Positions 29,122 through 39,784 of a DNA stretch of 64,000 nt are shown here, piece by piece (position 1 is the stretch's first letter; each line of letters starts with the position of its first letter). Position numbers and translations under genes: made by a program. The DNA comes from Prorocentrum cordatum (taxonomy: Eukaryota; Sar; Dinophyceae; Prorocentrales; Prorocentraceae). The notes below the pieces were generated by a model, which did no database searches, was not told the DNA's origin, and saw nothing but the letters and a program-made list of their open reading frames with translations. The stretch is taken from positions 247,295 through 311,294 of the forward strand of contig CAUYUJ010012180.1 of the NCBI GenBank assembly GCA_963575745.1, read 5' to 3'.

Positions 29122-29243
29122 TTGAAAAAGAATCAACATTCACCTCTCTCAGGAACCCATTGTGAACATTATTTCGCTACATCACTATATCACCCCCAAA
29201 TGTGCGAAGATAGCCGCACTTCGCGACTCACAATCTAAGTCAG
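29122..29243 (+). repeat. Upstream direct repeat, copy 2
   Basis: Diverged copy of 27876-27985, lying upstream of the methyltransferase gene as copy 1 lies upstream of the gene at 28133. Confidence 0.72.
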
Positions 29244-29362
29244 ACTGGTTATTTGTCCCAGGGGCGTTGGCGAGATGACGCGAGAGTGCGAAGATAATCA
29301 CGCGTCGCCCGGCGATGCGCTAAGTTATGTTTTTTTGGTTTAACTGGGAAATCTCACAGAGT

Positions 29363-29386
29363 ACATTGCTGTTTTGGCTCATTGCA
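29363..29386 (+). other. Spliced-leader relic, diverged
   Basis: Contains TGCTGTTTTGGCTCATTG; the TTTTGGCTCA half is intact and the left half is changed. It lies about 100 bases before the methyltransferase ATG. Confidence 0.55.
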
Positions 29387-29488
29387 GCTATTCATTGAGT
29401 GAATAACCATGCGGCCCATTCACAACGCAAAACACGAGTATTTCGCGCATGTATCTCGGTATGCTTTGCCGCACACGCTTGCGCCGGC

Positions 29489-31318
29489 ATGGAGTCAAGT
29501 GAGCACAGGCGGACATTATCGAGACACTTGTCTACTCCACCTTTGCTCCGGGTTGATTCGTTGCAAACTCTGTTTGGTTGGGTAGATCACTCAATACAAT
29601 TCGCTGCGTGGGCCACTCAGACTACAGCGGCCGAGGTAAGACGACAGCTCTCTGACACATTTACTGGCTTCACAATATCCACGGCCTTCTCAGGAATTGG
29701 GGCACCAGAAATGGCTTTGCAATCAATTATGAAATATTTGAATGTTCCAGAACGCAGCAACACGCTCTTCGCTATTGAATGGGACCAGGAGTGCAGGAGG
29801 GAGTTGGCCCTCATTCCCAATGGGCCTCGCTGTTTGTTTTCCGATATCAATGATTTCTGGGATTCTTCTTTGGATATTCAGGATTGGTGGACATTGACAG
29901 ATTACGAGCAGGCTATCGTTACTGGTAATTCCATTCAGAGAAGTGGTGTGTGGTGTGGCTTGCACAATTGCTATTCTTGCGTGATCCGCTCAGCCAACTG
30001 CGCAATCGGCGGGACACCCTGCCCCGATTGGTCGAGTCAAGGATCTGGCGGAGGCGTTGACGGCAGCGACCTGATGGCAACCATGTGTTGGGTCGCCATG
30101 CGGTGGGAGCTGGAGGAAGATATGTTTATCAACGAAAATGTTCAGAGGTTTCCTCCAGAGCTCATTCTGGCATGTTTGGCTGCGAAGTACGTCATACAGA
30201 GCGTCGTTTGCAGGCTTACCGACCAAGGTTGGCCTCACCGGCGGTCGCGCAGGATCACGGTGGGAATCCACAAGAGAAGGATTATTGCTGGCATGGATTG
30301 GACAATGTTCTCAGGATCGTTTCGCAGAGAGTTGCGAGTATCGTGGCGTGTGGTCCTGCAGGATAACCAGGCAGAGATTGCCAAGGAGCTCGAGTGGGCT
30401 CGAAGCCGACCGTCGTCATTGTATGGGCGAGACATCGCCAGCGGACTTGCAGATCTGCAGGACTCTGGCAAAAGTTGGGTCGAAGAGCTCGTGAACGACG
30501 ACATGCTGCTGAACAACATGGCGCAACTCAAGCCGAAGTCCGCCTTTACGGACAGCATGACGGTATGGGAGCTAATGAACGTGGCGAGGTACATGGACTT
30601 GGCACAAGGCCAAGATGTCTGCATTGATCTGGACCAGAATTGCAATACCCACACAACGATGGGGTGGACGAGCGCTGTGCCGACGATCATCAGAAATGTT
30701 CACGTCATCTACGGACTCCAATTGTTCAGGTGGCTCACTCCTACAGAACTTCTACTCCTGCAAGGCTTCCCAGTGGTTCCGAACGCCAAGACGAGTGCAG
30801 AGATATCGTCTTTCGACTTACCCCGGCGCGTGTTCTCAAGGCAGCGCGCGTGCATTCTGAAGCAGGTGGGCAACGCCATGAACTGCCACCAGATTGGCCT
30901 GCCCCTGCTTTGGCTCGGTGTGGTCACTCGGCCGGCGCCGCAGGCGGCTCCTTCAAACGAGTCGCCTAATGATGATGGTGTGAATGGCAATTCCCCAATT
31001 CGCACCTTTGGCGCCAAAGCCGCTGCCAGCTCTGGCTGCAGCGGCCCAGCGGTGCTATCTCCTCTGAGGCCAACGCTAGCGGTTGCTCCCAAGTTCCATT
31101 CCCCAGAGACAGCGGGTCGGCCCGAGAATAGCGGCGATGTGGCAGCCTCATTCTTCCGCCGGAACGCTGGCATCAGATGCGCCAGCGCCAGCGACGCGTC
31201 AGCTCTGCGCAAGCGACGCAAAGGCCCCAGGGGCCTTGGGCCAGTCGAGCGCGAGCCCGAGCCCGCGGACCCCGCGGCATTGTTTTTCGCGCGCGCTTCT
31301 CATGCCTCACCTAGTTGA
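29489..31318 (+). CDS. C5-cytosine DNA methyltransferase
   Basis: ATG 29489 gives 609 residues; the frame is open upstream but lacks another ATG. Motif I AFSGIGAPE (66-74), motif II FAIEWDQE (94-101), motif IV GGTPCPDWS with catalytic Cys 178, motif VI ENV (216-218), motif VIII PHRRSRR (249-255), motif IX LTPTELLLLQGFP (about 416-428) and motif X GNAM (about 460) are all present and in order. It should transfer a methyl group from S-adenosylmethionine to cytosine C5. There is no BAH, RFTS or helicase part. The tail (480-609) is Ala/Ser/Pro-rich and low-complexity and may be 3' read-through. The spliced-leader relic suggests retroposition. It could act on the nearby palindrome array, but that is only proximity. 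Confidence 0.9.
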   Translation: MESSEHRRTLSRHLSTPPLLRVDSLQTLFGWVDHSIQFAAWATQTTAAEVRRQLSDTFTGFTISTAFSGIGAPEMALQSIMKYLNVPERSNTLFAIEWDQECRRELALIPNGPRCLFSDINDFWDSSLDIQDWWTLTDYEQAIVTGNSIQRSGVWCGLHNCYSCVIRSANCAIGGTPCPDWSSQGSGGGVDGSDLMATMCWVAMRWELEEDMFINENVQRFPPELILACLAAKYVIQSVVCRLTDQGWPHRRSRRITVGIHKRRIIAGMDWTMFSGSFRRELRVSWRVVLQDNQAEIAKELEWARSRPSSLYGRDIASGLADLQDSGKSWVEELVNDDMLLNNMAQLKPKSAFTDSMTVWELMNVARYMDLAQGQDVCIDLDQNCNTHTTMGWTSAVPTIIRNVHVIYGLQLFRWLTPTELLLLQGFPVVPNAKTSAEISSFDLPRRVFSRQRACILKQVGNAMNCHQIGLPLLWLGVVTRPAPQAAPSNESPNDDGVNGNSPIRTFGAKAAASSGCSGPAVLSPLRPTLAVAPKFHSPETAGRPENSGDVAASFFRRNAGIRCASASDASALRKRRKGPRGLGPVEREPEPADPAALFFARASHASPS

Positions 31319-31418
31319 GGCGCGCGTTGAGGCGCGACTCGGGCCCGAGGGCGCGAGAGCACTGAGCACTGCAATCGAAAAACTGAGGGGCGCGGAGGCG
31401 CAGGAGGAGGAGAGGGGG
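31319..31418. other. Spacer before composite repeat B
   Basis: GC-rich with a short palindrome around CACCTAGTTGAGGCGCG; no gene. Confidence 0.4.
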
Positions 31419-32350
31419 AGTAGGGGGAAGATAGGGAGGAAGAGGAAGAGGTACGGTAGGTTTGCGTCGTGTCGACCAGCGGCGACCCCAGCGCGGGCGT
31501 TCAAGGTTGAACGCCGCCGGCGACCCAGGGACCCAGAATCGATCGATGTTGAACGATCGGACGTTGCGGCAGCGGCCGATCGTTCAAGGTTGAACGACCC
31601 CTGCGGTGTCAAAAACCAGCGCTGGGGTCGGCACGACGCGAACCTGCCATAGGTCGTCGTCGTCGTCGCCCTCGCCGCCGTCGCCGCCGCCCCGCCGCGG
31701 GCCGCCCCCTTACGCCGAGAACATTCTTAACGAGCAGGCGCCTCCGATCCAGCGCCCCCCGGCGCCCTGGAGCGCGCGCCAGGGGAGGGGAGGAGGAGGG
31801 GGTGGGAGAAAGGCAGGCAAGGACAGGCGCTGCGTCTCGCCGAGAGCCCATAGATTTCAATATCGCAGAGAACTCGGGGATAGTAAACGTGGCGACTCCT
31901 CCTCCTCCTCCTCCCTCGCGCTGTCCCTCATCGTTTTCCCCATCCCTCTCCGAGGCGACCAGGGGGGAAGAGGCTCTAAGAGGAGGGCGTGGGGGGACCA
32001 CTGGACCACTGGAGTCCCCCAGGCGACCAGAGGGGGAAGAGGAGGGCGCGGGGGGGCCACTGGAATCCCCCGGGCGACCAGTGACCAGAGGGGGAAGAGG
32101 AGGGCGCGGGGGGGCCACTGGAATCCCCCAGGCGATGGGTGGCACAAGAAACGCGATATACACATAAACTTTCGGAGGTCCGCGCGGATTTCTTGGATCG
32201 GCGGGCCCCCCAGGCCGCGCGCCACCCCTGGCGCGCTCCGCGCGCCAGGGTAGGAGGGCCCAACGCCGACCCAAGAAGTCTGCGCGGACCTCCGAAAGTT
32301 TACGTTTCTGTTGTTGTGTGCTCCTCCAGCCTCCCCTCCCCTCCCTCACT
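31419..32350 (+). mobile_element. Composite dispersed repeat, copy B (interrupted by a MITE)
   Basis: Same layout as copy A at 23122-23811: GGA start, GTC tract, CTTACGCCGAGAACATTC segment, tandem units with CACTGGAATCCCCC (31985-32138) and the long hairpin (32163-32304). Copy B carries a 198-bp MITE at 31453-31650 that copy A lacks. Confidence 0.8.
31453..31650. mobile_element. MITE with GGTAGGTTTGCGTCGTG ends, nested insertion
   Basis: Terminal inverted repeats ACGGTAGGTTTGCGTCGTG (left) and the complement of ATGGCAGGTTCGCGTCGTG (right). AGGT flanks both sides as a likely target duplication, and copy A of the host repeat shows the empty site near 23150. The inside holds GTTCAAGGTTGAAC and GATCGTTCAAGG palindromes. 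A second copy is at 37001-37186. Confidence 0.85.
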
Positions 32351-32465
32351 TTGATGGGTGCTTCCTCCAGCGTCCCCCTCACCCCTGGCGCGCTCCGCTC
32401 GTCCTTGAGGGGTGCTTCCTCACTCCCCTGGCCGCTGGCCTCGTCCTTCTCTCCGCCCATCCCAT

Positions 32466-32501
32466 TCGTAGCCGTTTTGGCTCAATCTTTTTGGCTTTCA
32501 G
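32466..32501 (+). other. Tandem spliced-leader relics
   Basis: CGTAGCCGTTTTGGCTCA is followed directly by a second, poorer copy (ATCTTTTTGGCTTTCAG). Tandem relics are expected after two rounds of trans-splicing and retroposition. Confidence 0.8.
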
Positions 32502-32581
32502 ACCTTTTCGGCGGACCTTCTGAGATTTCAACGATCTATCTTAAGTGAGTGAACTCGGCTCAGCTCGAGCCTCGAGCGGCG

Positions 32582-34650
32582 ATGATCACGCCCGCCTATG
32601 CTGCGGGGCGCAGGTCGGGAGCTGGCAGCGATCCACGCTGGCAGGACAACACGATCGGAGAAATGTACCCTGGGCTCGCTGGCAACGAGCTCCAATCGTC
32701 CGTGTTCCAAGACTACTTGTTAGTTCCAGCGAACCCCACTTGCAGGATGGCCTTCTTCGACTCGAACAACCAGCCTATTTTCACCCGCCACAAGCTGAAC
32801 AACAGGAACTTCGCAGCCCATCGAGAGAACCTGGTCAGGAGGATCTTGAAACAAGGACTGATGGAAGGTGTCAGGGGAGAGGCCTGGGCTGTCCCGGAGA
32901 AGCCAGACACGACGATGGGAAACCTCAGCGACTCCCGGATGATGCTCCTCAGCCACGCCACCCTGACGGAGGCGGTATACGAGGCGCACCGCCGCAAGCC
33001 AAGTAACAGGTACGTCAAGACGACGCTGCAGCTCGGCCTGCAGATCAAGGTGTTCCAGGGCCGAACGCCGAAGTATATCTGTGAATATTTGAAAGAGATC
33101 CACAACGAGTTTCATTCGGGAGCTCAAACGTCCTTCCTGGAGAAATACGACAATGCCAAGGAGACCGAGATCGATTGGGCAAAGCACTGCAAGAGCAAAG
33201 GCATTCAGGCAAGGTCCTTGCCCACCAAAGGTCCCAACACCTACAGGAAGACCTATTGGAAGTGGATGGTGGAGACTCGAAGGTCTACCATCAGGAACTG
33301 GCCAGTATTCTTCAAAACCAAGAACTTCCTGAGGAACATGATCGAGCGAAAGCTCTTCGCGGCCTACAAGGCAAGGGCCGAGGAGGAGTGCGACATGGGC
33401 AATTCTGCTTTAAGCGTGGAGGACGTGCTGCTCATCAACTACGACCTGTTTGCCGCCATCGTTCCTTTCGCAGATGCGATTCCGAAGGACCACCTCGATT
33501 GCATACTCCAGGAAGCCCTCAGGCTGGCGTGCCCCAGGGTCAGCGACGATGACGACGGAATGATCCCTGACTCGAAGTGGCTGCTCAAGAGCAAGGCCGA
33601 CTGCGAGGTGCCAATCAAGCTGCTGAAGTGCCCGATGGCCGGGGCGACCCTCTACCTCTCCAAGGCGAAGAAGGACGGTGACGCCGGCGGCGCGGGCAAG
33701 GGCAAGAAGGGCAAGGGGAAAGGAAAGGGCAAGGGCAAGGGCAAGGGCAAGAAGAAGGGGAAGAAGGCGCCCGCCACCGCCGACAAGAAGACGATCAAAA
33801 AAGGCAAGGCTCTGGGCTCCAGGGCCAAGGCTACTCAGAGGCTCACGGAGGAGAGCTTCAGCGGAACGGTTGAACTGCTGTCGGAATCTCCCGAGAACAA
33901 GGCTGGGGATGAGCCGATGGCGGACTCCGCCAGCGAGGAGGACAGGACCCCGCAGGAACAGGAGGAGCTCGCGAGCGTCATTTCAGGCGAAGATGAAGCG
34001 ATGGATCTCGACGAGGACGGCGACATCCCCATGCCCCAGCCGTTGATGGAGGCTACTACCACAGGTGAGAAGCCTACGTCGAGGCAGAAGCTCCTGCTCG
34101 ATGATGTGTATGCTAACGTGGCGGCCGTGACGTCGCAAGTTCCAGCGGGGTCAATCGATTGGGCCGCTACTGGATCTGCCTACTTCAAGTCGCTATTCTT
34201 TCTCTGGAGCAGGACTCCCACGGAAGATACTGTCGTGGACCAGTCGGATAAGGTCAAGTGGCCCGCGGTTCGCGCGGCCATCAAAGACGTTCTGGCGCGG
34301 GCCCACGCGAGCCACTTGCCGGCGCCCCTCGATGGCACGGGGGCGTCGGCGCCGCAGAACGCTGCCGCGGAGCGTCGCGAGGCCATTGCCAAAGAAGTCC
34401 ACGAGGAGCACATCCAGACCGCCATGACCTTGCTCGCCAACCGCAAGGACGCCATCAAGGAGTGGCTCAGCAAGAACGACCTGTCGCAGCCTGTCGCCAT
34501 GCACGAGGACTACGTCAAGATCCAGGGCGATATCTTCCGCATGGCCGTGAACAAGACGAAGCAGCTGAAGGAGTCGGGGCGCGTCGAGATGACCCTGCAG
34601 GAGGTCATCGCTGTCGCGGGCACCTGCATGTCCAAGGGCTGCATGTGGAC
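32582..34650 (+). CDS. Unknown gene with Gly-Lys repeat, 3' end cut by element D
   Basis: ATG 32582 (MITPAYAAGRRSGAGSD) lies 80 bases after the tandem spliced-leader relics. The N-terminal 360 residues look globular and helical (HKLNNRNFAAHRENLVRRIL, TYRKTYWKWMVETRR). A (GK)n stretch at about 33685-33770 resembles basic nucleic-acid-binding linkers. Then an acidic part (SGEDEAMDLDEDGDIPM) and a helical C-terminal domain (to MSKGCMW) follow. The reading frame then enters element D at 34651 and becomes low-complexity Leu/Ser, so the native end is lost or spliced away. No family recognised. Intronless, which fits retroposition. Confidence 0.6.
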
Positions 34651-35074
34651 GGGCGGGGTAGCAAAATCATTCCTCGCTCTCATTCTACCCTCTTCCTTCT
34701 TGCGCCTCCTCCTCTCCCTCTCCTCCTCCTCCTCCTCCTCCCCCCTCCTCCTCGAACTCTCCTCCTCCAATTTTTCCTCCCCGCCCTCCTCGCGCCCCTC
34801 CTCCTCCAGGTCGGGCGCTGCCGGGCGGCCCTGGGTCCCGGGTGTAGATGTCGGCGCGGGCCCTCCCGCCACATTTCCCCCCTCTCCTTCGCCCCTCTGA
34901 TACCGCCGGGTGGCCCAGCATCGTTCGATGTTCAACGATCTGGCGATCGGGGGGCAGCCGATCGGTCCAGGTTGAACGATCCACGCGGTGTCAGGAGCCA
35001 ACGTCGACGTCATCGCAACGCGAACCCCCCGTATTCACAAATATCTTTGTGGGGTATGTTTGTGCTTTTCCAAG
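34651..35074 (+). mobile_element. Dispersed element D, copy 2
   Basis: Matches 25337-25806 through the same start (GGGGTAGCAAAATCATTCC) and end (GTGCTTTTCCAAG). Here it follows coding sequence directly, as an insertion or as an intron-like element. Confidence 0.75.
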
Positions 35075-35340
35075 GGCCCATCCTGAGACGATTCCTAAGA
35101 TAATTCTTGCGAGAAGGAGGTCTGAGGAGGAGCACTAGTGATGCAAAAAGAGAGGCGGGCGCCAGTCAATCCGAAGCTGGGATCAGCCCATGCGGGGCCC
35201 ATGCGGCCCCCCAAATCTTCAACTCGTGATCCTCTTGGAGGCCTCTTGGGGCCATCGTTGCCCTCTGTCAGCCCCTCCCTAGATGCCTAGATGTTGCGTC
35301 ATTCCCAAGGTTGGGGGAGGACGTGTACAGCGAGAACGCC

Positions 35341-35460
35341 ATGGCTTTGATCGCCGCTGTTGACGGCAAGACGTCGTTGCCAGACCAGCTCGTCGACACG
35401 TTCGGCAATATGGAAATCAGCCGACTCTACTGCCTCGCACGCGCCGACTACACCGTGCAT
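35341..35460 (+). CDS. 5' part of the next unknown gene
   Basis: MALIAAVDGKTSLPDQLVDT then NMEISRLYCLARADYTV reads as normal protein and ends at TGA 35461. A one-base shift would join it to the following ORF at LIASLASPSVFK. The frame is also open before ATG 35341 (VYSENAMALIA). Confidence 0.45.
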
Positions 35461-35462
35461 TG

Positions 35463-36635
35463 ATTGCATCGCTGGCGTCCCCGAGTGTGTTTAAGGACAG
35501 GAAGAGCAAGGCGGACATCACCGAGCGATGCGACAACTTGACCGACGTACTCGACGACCTCGCGTCCGCCGATATCACCGAGAAGCTGGATGTGCCCGCT
35601 ACCGACGACGCTACGTGGGTCACCTTCTGGATCAACGCCGTGACGAACGCGTCAGACCCGACTGCGCTGAAGGCCTGGTTGGCGAAGTCTCTCTCGAACA
35701 ACAATGCGAAGAAGATTGAGAACGCGAAGAAGGTTGTCGAGGAGAGGGCGAAGGCAGAGAAACAGAAACCAGCGGAGCAGCATCAGGACGCCGACAAGGC
35801 CGCCGGCGGTCTCGTTGCCGAGCCCCAGAAGATCGAAGAGTCCGTCCTAAGCAATTTGGTCAACTTTGCGGATCGTTTCGCCGAACATGGCAGCATGTGG
35901 GAGGAGCTCAGCAAGGACGGGCCAGACCTCGACGAGTCCGCCAGGGTGCCTGCCTCCGTTCGAGTCTCCGTCATGGAGTGCCTGCTCTTACAATTGCAGT
36001 CCTGTTTGGCTGAGAAGGCGATGCAGAAGTTCTCGCCGACGGCCGACTCAGGCCACATGCACTGCTACTACGACCCGTCGCTGAAGTCGCCTGGAGTTTG
36101 GACCAAGGACCCTGAGGATCTCAGGCTCAACTTCTGGGGTCCGATCTCGCTGCTGCCGACCGTCGGAGCACTCAAGATCTGCACGTTCGACAACACGCCA
36201 ATCTACGTGCGCTCGCCGGTGCCCAGGACGGGGCCTTTCCTCAGCCACTTCGCTCCAGCGTGGCTGGTGCGCACAGTCTCTGTGAACGCGGACACGGGAG
36301 AACCGACTGAGAAGGCCACCGCGAGGTTGGAGTTCAAGGAGTACGTTCTTCATTTCAAGTTCAGCGAGAGTCTCTTGGCCAAGGAGCAGACCCACAAGAT
36401 CACCTACAGAATGCCGCTGTTGACAGCGTTGTCTGGCGCAGAGCTTGGCGCCCCGCCCGCTACCGTGTGCGAGCTGACGCGCCCTTGGGATGACAGCCTG
36501 GAGGTATTTCAGTTATCGTCGAACTCCAAGAAGTACAGCGCAGCAGTCGCGACGTTGACCAAGAAATACAAGCCCGCTGCGACTGCAGATGGCATGTCGA
36601 AGGAGTGGAAGGACATCGCGTCGCACATCGTCTGA
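35463..36635 (+). CDS. Unknown protein
   Basis: About 390 residues without an early ATG, so it probably continues the piece at 35341 after a one-base break. A charged helix (NAKKIENAKKVVEERAKAEKQ) separates an N-terminal helical part from a C-terminal globular part containing HMHCYYDPSLKSPGVWTKDP and LNFWGPISLL. It ends at TGA 36633-36635. No family recognised. Ordinary codon use and the absence of low complexity suggest a real gene. Confidence 0.55.
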   Translation: MASLASPSVFKDRKSKADITERCDNLTDVLDDLASADITEKLDVPATDDATWVTFWINAVTNASDPTALKAWLAKSLSNNNAKKIENAKKVVEERAKAEKQKPAEQHQDADKAAGGLVAEPQKIEESVLSNLVNFADRFAEHGSMWEELSKDGPDLDESARVPASVRVSVMECLLLQLQSCLAEKAMQKFSPTADSGHMHCYYDPSLKSPGVWTKDPEDLRLNFWGPISLLPTVGALKICTFDNTPIYVRSPVPRTGPFLSHFAPAWLVRTVSVNADTGEPTEKATARLEFKEYVLHFKFSESLLAKEQTHKITYRMPLLTALSGAELGAPPATVCELTRPWDDSLEVFQLSSNSKKYSAAVATLTKKYKPAATADGMSKEWKDIASHIV

Positions 36636-37000
36636 TGCCCAGCCTCGAGCCTCGCCCCAGAGAGAGCTCCACAGACAGAGGAGGAGGAGGATAACGGGGT
36701 GGAGGAGGGAGGGGGAGAAGGATGAGGGGCGGGGAGGAGGAAGAAGATAAAAATGGAGTAGGAGGAGGAGGAAACTCAATATACATAATGGCTCGGCTCG
36801 TGAGGCTCGCTTGTGACTGGCTGATGTGGTCTACAGCCTGTGCGCACGCACTGCAAGTTAGTGCGACTCTCACCCTCCCTTCTCCCTTCGCCTCCATTTC
36901 CCTAGCCCTCCCCCTCTCTTCTCGTTCCTCAACGCCGAGCCCGAGCCCCAGGTCGACGCCCCTACTTTTTTGGTCGGCGGCGGGGCCGCCCCTAGCCTAT
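36636..37000. other. No gene seen
   Basis: GGA/GGGGA-rich tract at 36675-36770, then spacer. Confidence 0.4.
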
Positions 37001-37186
37001 GGTAGGTTCGCGTCGTGTCGACCAGCGGCGACCCCAGCGCGGGCGTTCAAGGTTGAACGCCGACGGCGGCCCAGAATCGGTCGATGTTGAACGATCGGAC
37101 GTTGCGGCAGCGGCCGATCGTTCAAGGTTGAACGATCACCGTGGTGTCAAAAACCAACGCCGGGGTCGGCACGACACGAACCTGCC
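37001..37186. mobile_element. MITE, second copy of the GGTAGGTTCGCGTCGTG family
   Basis: Inverted ends GGTAGGTTCGCGTCGTG and the complement of GGCAGGTTCGTGTCGTG; internal GTTCAAGGTTGAAC palindromes. It is about 90% like 31453-31650 and a little shorter. Confidence 0.85.
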
Positions 37187-37410
37187 GTGGCCCCTGGTGC
37201 CCGCCCGTCCCCTCCTGGCTGCCCATCGCCCGCGCGGGCCGGGGGGCCGAGAGAGGCCCCCGGCGGCGCGGCGCCGCGCGCGGCGCTAACTACAGGACTA
37301 CAGAGGGCCCGAGAGAAAGAGAGAAAGAGCCTCCCTCCCCCCTTCCCCCCCTCCCCTCCTGCTTCGCTGCTGCCGCTGCCAGGACTCAGGGTTCAGAGGA
37401 GGGCAGTTTG

Positions 37411-37520
37411 AGACACTGGGAGTTGGCTTTTGGGGGGGGCCCTCGTCGCCACGGCTGGGCGCAGCTCAGAAAACTGGTGCGTTTGGACCCCGTGAGGGGT
37501 CTGGGGATCGATTCTGAGCC
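37411..37520 (+). repeat. Dispersed repeat, inverted partner at 58478-58580
   Basis: Shares CGTCGCCACGGCTGG and AAACTGGTGCGTTTGG with the reverse complement of 58478-58580. Confidence 0.6.
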
Positions 37521-39520
37521 GATGTTCAGTCTCCAGTGTCTCAACTAGCCCCAAACAGTGAGTTCCGTTCTGGATGGGCTTTCTACGAGAGTGCGAGCGC
37601 TGTTCGGGGAATTCGCTCTTCAGCACGGGTTGCGAAACATTCGCTGAGGTAGAGGAGGATTGTTTTTATGCAGTGGAGGATCCCTTATGGATAGAGGAGG
37701 AACGGTTTTATGCAGTTAGATGAGGAACGTTTTTATGCAGTGTCGTTGTAGATTTAGACAACCGCAGGCTCGGAAATAACGATTTGGCGCGCGGGGGGAT
37801 GAGTTTATCGGTGCGCAATTAAAAGAAAACCTCGCGAGCGCGTTCGAAAATCAAGGTCCGCGCTGTGACAAACAATATGTTCGCCGAGAAAATATCAATA
37901 TATGCAGGCGCTATATATAAATATATACATACCTATATATATCACTTCCTCTCTTGGATCATACAACGCCCAAAGCAACATAACCTTATTCCTCGGATGC
38001 AGAAACCATAGGTGCGCACATCAATATTTGTGTGTGTGCGTGTGTGTTCTCAACGCGCGGCGGCCCTGTCGCCTGGGGCTCTCCCGCGGCCTTCTTGGGC
38101 CGCCCTCGGGGGTCGGCGGGGGCTTTCTGTTTGAACCTGGTTTCGTGGCTTGCCAGGATTTTGTTAGCCCTGGCCTGCCAAGGGTAGTTTCCTGCCGAGC
38201 AGGTCGGCGAGTTCCTCTAAAGTGAGCTGGGACAAAGGCGAGAGATAGCGAGCGTTTGTCCGCGGCCGTTTGTGTTCAAGCGGCCGGCCGCCAACATATG
38301 ATTGTGCCTCATTGCGAGGCGTACTACTTGCCATCGAGACCGGAAACATCCTTCGCTTGAGATGGCCCGTCGCTCCCGCGACGACTTCTTCCGATTGGGA
38401 CTATCGTTACTACGATACAACAGAGCTGGAGCTGCGCTTCGCCTAAGGCGAAGCTTCTGGACGGGCCTCCCGGCCCCCTGCAAACTGACTGCTCTGCGGA
38501 GCTCGCTCTTGTAGGACATATAGAGGACACAGAGGAGAGGAGGAGGAGGAGGAGGAGGAGGAGGAGGAGGAGAATAAGGTGGAAAACGACGTCCCTGGAG
38601 GAGGAGGCGGCGGGCGATAATAATATTCGGGGGCGTCCAAAAGGAGGGGGCGAGCATTATGGGCGCGTGGATATTATGTCCTCGACTATAACATCTCCCA
38701 GGTGTCATGACCCGCTTGTTTTTCATTACATATATATATATATATATATATGTATTACTAGTATGTTTCTTTCTAAGATTGTCATCATTATTGCCAATAC
38801 TTGTATTATCATCTTTCGCGGTATTCGTAGTCTTGGCAGCGCTTTGTGTTTGGATTGGTGTATGACTGGTATGTGTTATACATATTGGTTTTCGTAGCGG
38901 TACTGTTATTACTTAGTCGCATTTTCATCATAAATCGTAATCCTTTTGATGATCGTGATACGATTGTTTTCTTATTTGGATTGTTGAATTCGTATTGTTG
39001 GTCTTGTTGTCGTCCCATGCGGTCTCTACTTCTCCCCCTCGTCCGCGCACGTGCCTCGGGGCAAGATGCACTGGCCCCACTCGGCATTGCTCGCCTCATC
39101 GGCCCACCCAGGCAGAGGAAGAGTGCGTGCACTCTCGCGCCTTCGGGGGCCTGGCGTTCGTGTCTCACTTACACCGTCGTCTCGCGCCACGAATAGCTCA
39201 GGAGGGGGGCGGCGTCAAGGGTGGATCTGACCTTTCTGTGGTCTCAGGAGGAGCAGCCGTCCTCATCTCACTTCTCCTGCTCCGTCAGCATGGTGTTCCC
39301 TGGGGAGCTTGGCGGCGCAGATGCTGCGCGTTGCGGGGGATATGTCTCGTTTCCTGCATCCCCGCCGCTGCTTATGCGACTGCGCGCGCGCCCCGTTCTC
39401 AGGAGGCTCGCGCGTGCTGCAGTTTCGCTTTTGCCAAATGGACCTCGTCACAGCTGCTCGCAATTGACGAACATGGGAAAACACCCAATATTGTACAAAG
39501 CTCAACTACAGGCGTTCCGC
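37521..39520. other. Gene-free, partly AT-rich stretch
   Basis: Contains an AT-rich part (37880-38010), an AT dinucleotide tract (38729-38752), a GGA tract (38530-38572) and a GTTTTTATGCAGT motif occurring at least twice (37655-37745). No convincing ORF or RNA gene was found. Confidence 0.45.
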
Positions 39521-39524
39521 ACGG

Positions 39525-39652
39525 AGCTCTTTTCCCGGCGCTTGGACCTCCTGGCGGCGCCCCTGGTGCCGCCCATGGCGCGCTCCGCGCTCCAACGAGG
39601 AAATTCAGCGCAGATCGAAGAAATCCGTGCCGACCTCCAACTGCTCATATGG
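39525..39652. repeat. Diverged hairpin, same family as 23623-23764
   Basis: GGACCTCCTGGCGGCGCC / GGCGCGCTCCGCGC core with partly paired arms (GCGCAGATCGAAGAAAT on the right). Confidence 0.5.
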
Positions 39653-39784
39653 ATTCAGGGTTTTTACCTAACAGCGAAGACTGATAGGTTTCTAGTGGTC
39701 TCAAAAGAGCTCACAGATCACTCCACAGGGGGGTCCGGGCAGGTGTTGGGGAGTTGCCGGGCGGCAGGGTGCCGGGCTCGTTTT

